Below, piece by piece: positions 38,785-41,412 of a DNA stretch of 41,412 bases. The position numbers were made by a program, and so were the translations under genes. The notes beneath the pieces were generated by a model. The model was given only the letters and a program-made list of their open reading frames with translations. It was not told the DNA's origin and made no database searches. Source of the stretch: a virus; the IMG/VR virus record IMGVR_UViG_3300048444_000183, positions 1 through 41,412 of that record; one strand, 5' to 3'. Every line of letters starts with the position of its first letter. The stretch's first letter is position 1.

Positions 38785-41412
38785 ATGGACTTTCAACTTC
38801 CCGAACTGCCTGAGCTGAGCGACGAGGAGCTTGATCAACTCAAGCCCATCGAGTTTGGCTACCCCGAAGCCAAGGGTGGCCAGTTGACTGACAGCCTGCG
38901 GACCAACGTTGGCAATAGCCAGGGGCCACTGCCTCAGGACAAGCTCGAACAGATGAGCCCTAGTGAATTGAGGGCACTGAAGAACCAGCGGTTTGAAGAT
39001 GCCTCCGGCTGGGCTCGGCCGTTGGCTCAGTTCATGAACACAATGACTGCGCCTAGCGTGGGCGAGGGGATGTTGCTCGGCGTCCCCAACGCATTGCTCA
39101 AGCTGGGCAACGCCGGCATGGACTGGTTTGCCCAGGAAACGTTTGGGGCACCGGTTGATGACACTCCTGCTTGGCAGATCTCATCTGAGCCGCTGAAGCA
39201 AATCAACCCGTTGCGGGAGGGCGACACCGCCGACACTCCTGCTGACAAGTTCGGTTACGAGATTGGGGCTGAATCTGCTGGTGAGCTGGCTGGTTTTGTC
39301 ACTGGCAGCACGCTGCTGAAGCGCGTCCCGCAGCTTTTAAGCCTGACCAACCGGCTAAAGCAGACGCAAGCAGTGCGTCGGCTGGCAGTTGCAGCCAAGA
39401 CCAACCAGACAACACGGCGTGCGCTGAACACTGTCCGTTGGGGCGGTGAGGCAATGATCGACACGTCTCTGGCTGCGCTGTATCAGGACGCCGACTTCGG
39501 CAACTCTGCTGATTTGTTTGGCCAGAACCCGCTGTCCGCAAGGGAGGACAACAGCTATTTCGAGAACCTTGGCAACAAGCTGATCGCCGATGGCGTCTTG
39601 CTGCCTCTCACCTTGATCGGTGCTGGTCAGCTGACCCCATGGACCCGTCGTCTGGCTGACGGTGATCTGGCTTGGAACCTCGATGAGATCGCTGACGTTG
39701 AGCTGGCACCGTATGTGCCGCGTGGCATCACGCAGCCATTACTGCCTGCAGCAGTTGGTGACTCAGCTATTGATCGCAGCACTTCAAGCAACCTGCAGGT
39801 GCAGCAGGTGCAGCAGCAGCGGGACAGGATCAACACCATGTTCCCCGGACTGAAGACGTTCGAGGGTGGTGAGGGTCAGCTTCAGCTGGATGTCACTGGC
39901 GCAGGCGCTGCGTTTCGCGAGGACGGCACTCCGCTGCCAAGGGTGGACAACCCTGACGGTGAAGGCACTGTGGTCAGCGGCCCTGAGATGGAAGAGGGCG
40001 TTCACTATCGCCAGCGCCCTAAGCAAGCTGCGCTTGACCTCGGCTCGTTTGGTGATGCACCAGACCCCCGGCCAGAGATCAGCACCTACCTGGCTGAACT
40101 GGATGAACTGAGTGACGACCAACTGAAGGAACTGCTGCCCAGGGTCAGCACCAAAGAGCAGTTGATTCAACGTGAGCAAGTGCTGCAAGCAGCGCAGGCC
40201 CGAGTGGATGACGCCACGCTGCAGATCGAGAGCATCAATGAGCGGCTGGCATTGCCCGAAGGCAAGAAGGGCAGGCTGACCGAACAGGGCTCCAAGCGTT
40301 TGCTGAACAAGGCCAACGCTGAGCTGGAGGCAGCACGGATGCAGCTGAGCAATATCACTGCTGACCCGCTGAAGGCTGAGAACGTCGGTGAGCAGCTGGG
40401 TCTGATGTTGCAGCAGACGCTGGATCTGGCCCCCGAGTCGGGCATTGAGCTGCCTCCTATCCGCGACATGGAGTGGGACGAAGCTACTGAGATGTGGCGA
40501 CCTTCTCGGGCAGAAGGTGGCTACCCCTCACTGGAGGCATACCGGGCGGACATCTCAGGCTGGAACCGGGACATCCTGCGTGGCATGTCTTCACCAAACA
40601 ACAGCCCTGAGGTGGCGGCAATCCTGAAAGTACGGACTGGCCGCCGGGTGTGGAACGCCAAGAAGTCAGACATCGTCGATGCGTTGGTGGAGTACGCCTC
40701 CCGTACCAAGCGTTATGCGGTGCAGCCTGAGCAGCTGCCGATTGAGGGGCTGCAGCAAAACCTGAACCTGGATGCCCCACCGGCCTATGCCCCTCGCGGT
40801 CTGACGAACGAAGCGCGGGAGGAGATGAAGCGCAAGATCCTGGAGTCCGCACTGGAGAACGGTGAAGTCCAGGCAGATGTCAGCCCTATCCCTGACAGCT
40901 TGCCAACTGCTGAGTTCAACCAAGGCCAGCTACTCGAAACCTTGTTTGACGTGGATGACGACGGGCAGACGATGATCCGCTACGCCAGTGGCGAGCTGCC
41001 TACTTACAAGGCTGGCGGCCGCAGTGCTGATGCGTTGATCGAGGAGGTGCGGCAGCGGTTTGGTTGGGCCGAGATGGACGGCGCTGCCAAGAAAGCCAGT
41101 GATGAAGCGATGTGGAAAAAGAACAACTGGAAGATAATGACCTGGGAGGAGAAGAAGAAGGCGTTTGAGGAGCGTGGTCTTTATCGGCAGACCCCTGGTG
41201 AGGTCACAGCAATTGATTCACCAGATGTTGTTGAGCAGCAAATGGTCGACACGCCTCTGACTGCGTTGCTGGAGTGGACCCCCGAAGGCAACATCAGTGC
41301 AGAGCAAGCAGCGGTGGTTAAGCCAAAACCCGAGGCCAAGAAGAGAAAGAAGAAAACGACAACATCGACACAGGTGAAGAAGGCACGCGAAACTACGGGC
41401 AAAGCTGAGGCG
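38785..41412 (+). CDS. internal virion protein (gp16-like, part A), runs off the right edge
   Basis: 876 residues are visible and 16 more follow at 140-190 after circle closure. It starts MDFQLPELPELSDEELDQLK and has a Gly/Leu-rich hydrophobic region (about residues 90-115). It also has long coiled-coil helices (about 450-560), an SPLEAYRADISGWNRDI-type segment and a lysine-rich end. Together with the 1110-residue product at 183 it occupies the T7 gp16 position. No lytic transglycosylase signature was seen. The frame stays open to the last base and matches the frame at base 2, which supports the circular join. Confidence 0.78.
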   Translation, partial: MDFQLPELPELSDEELDQLKPIEFGYPEAKGGQLTDSLRTNVGNSQGPLPQDKLEQMSPSELRALKNQRFEDASGWARPLAQFMNTMTAPSVGEGMLLGVPNALLKLGNAGMDWFAQETFGAPVDDTPAWQISSEPLKQINPLREGDTADTPADKFGYEIGAESAGELAGFVTGSTLLKRVPQLLSLTNRLKQTQAVRRLAVAAKTNQTTRRALNTVRWGGEAMIDTSLAALYQDADFGNSADLFGQNPLSAREDNSYFENLGNKLIADGVLLPLTLIGAGQLTPWTRRLADGDLAWNLDEIADVELAPYVPRGITQPLLPAAVGDSAIDRSTSSNLQVQQVQQQRDRINTMFPGLKTFEGGEGQLQLDVTGAGAAFREDGTPLPRVDNPDGEGTVVSGPEMEEGVHYRQRPKQAALDLGSFGDAPDPRPEISTYLAELDELSDDQLKELLPRVSTKEQLIQREQVLQAAQARVDDATLQIESINERLALPEGKKGRLTEQGSKRLLNKANAELEAARMQLSNITADPLKAENVGEQLGLMLQQTLDLAPESGIELPPIRDMEWDEATEMWRPSRAEGGYPSLEAYRADISGWNRDILRGMSSPNNSPEVAAILKVRTGRRVWNAKKSDIVDALVEYASRTKRYAVQPEQLPIEGLQQNLNLDAPPAYAPRGLTNEAREEMKRKILESALENGEVQADVSPIPDSLPTAEFNQGQLLETLFDVDDDGQTMIRYASGELPTYKAGGRSADALIEEVRQRFGWAEMDGAAKKASDEAMWKKNNWKIMTWEEKKKAFEERGLYRQTPGEVTAIDSPDVVEQQMVDTPLTALLEWTPEGNISAEQAAVVKPKPEAKKRKKKTTTSTQVKKARETTGKAEA
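41274..41412. repeat. contig-end overlap, right copy
   Basis: Same 139-bp sequence as at 1-139, with three synonymous differences near its left edge. Removing one copy gives a circle of 41,273 bp. Confidence 0.9.

Overview
The window is a complete or near-complete genome of a T7-like podovirus of marine cyanobacteria, most likely infecting Synechococcus. Bases 1-139 repeat bases 41274-41412, and the reading frame at the right edge continues through the left edge. The sequence therefore closes into a circle of about 41,273 bp. The copies differ at three positions, all synonymous third-codon bases, which suggests a metagenomic assembly over natural variants. The T7-like assignment rests on a single-subunit RNA polymerase with all catalytic residues and a gp8-to-gp17 virion block in T7 order. 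The cyanophage assignment rests on the modular fibre (QVWS...DGRLLVD units), a small holin-like protein and a tyrosine integrase next to T7-type genes.

Layout. 38785-41412 plus 2-190, and 183-3515: two very large internal virion proteins in the place of T7 gp16. 3557-10339: collagen-containing T7-type fibre, a 1496-residue modular fibre, a coiled-coil protein and a holin-like protein. 10418-15816 (leftward): lysozyme, terminator, tyrosine integrase, and about ten small genes including three MarR-like winged-helix proteins. 15817-16425: a 609-bp divergent control region. 16426-18050 (rightward): a RepL-like winged-helix protein and small genes. 18050-20057: terminase large subunit (+) converging on the small subunit (-). 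20151-22878: a small ORF, a GCAGAC-rich region and the RNA polymerase. 22963-26427: SSB, RusA resolvase, two zinc-ribbon proteins, a candidate helicase loader and a 5'-3' exonuclease. 26446-38781: three MC...LNI proteins, portal, scaffold, capsid, tail tube A and B, gp13-, gp14- and gp15-like proteins.

How the parts work together. No DNA polymerase and no primase-helicase is encoded, although the circle appears closed. Replication probably uses the host replisome, with phage SSB, exonuclease, resolvase and perhaps the RepL-like and loader-like proteins. Late expression probably depends on the phage RNA polymerase. A 10-bp motif (CACCTGTGCA or CACCACTGCA) sits upstream of the fibre, capsid, tail-tube, SSB and other genes, oriented with the gene it precedes in nearly all cases. 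It is the best promoter candidate. A second repeated element, a hairpin followed by CACACACCAC and then ATG, precedes most leftward genes. Integrase plus the winged-helix genes suggest a capacity for lysogeny, but no attP was recognised.

All functional calls come from reading motifs and gene order. No database search was run.
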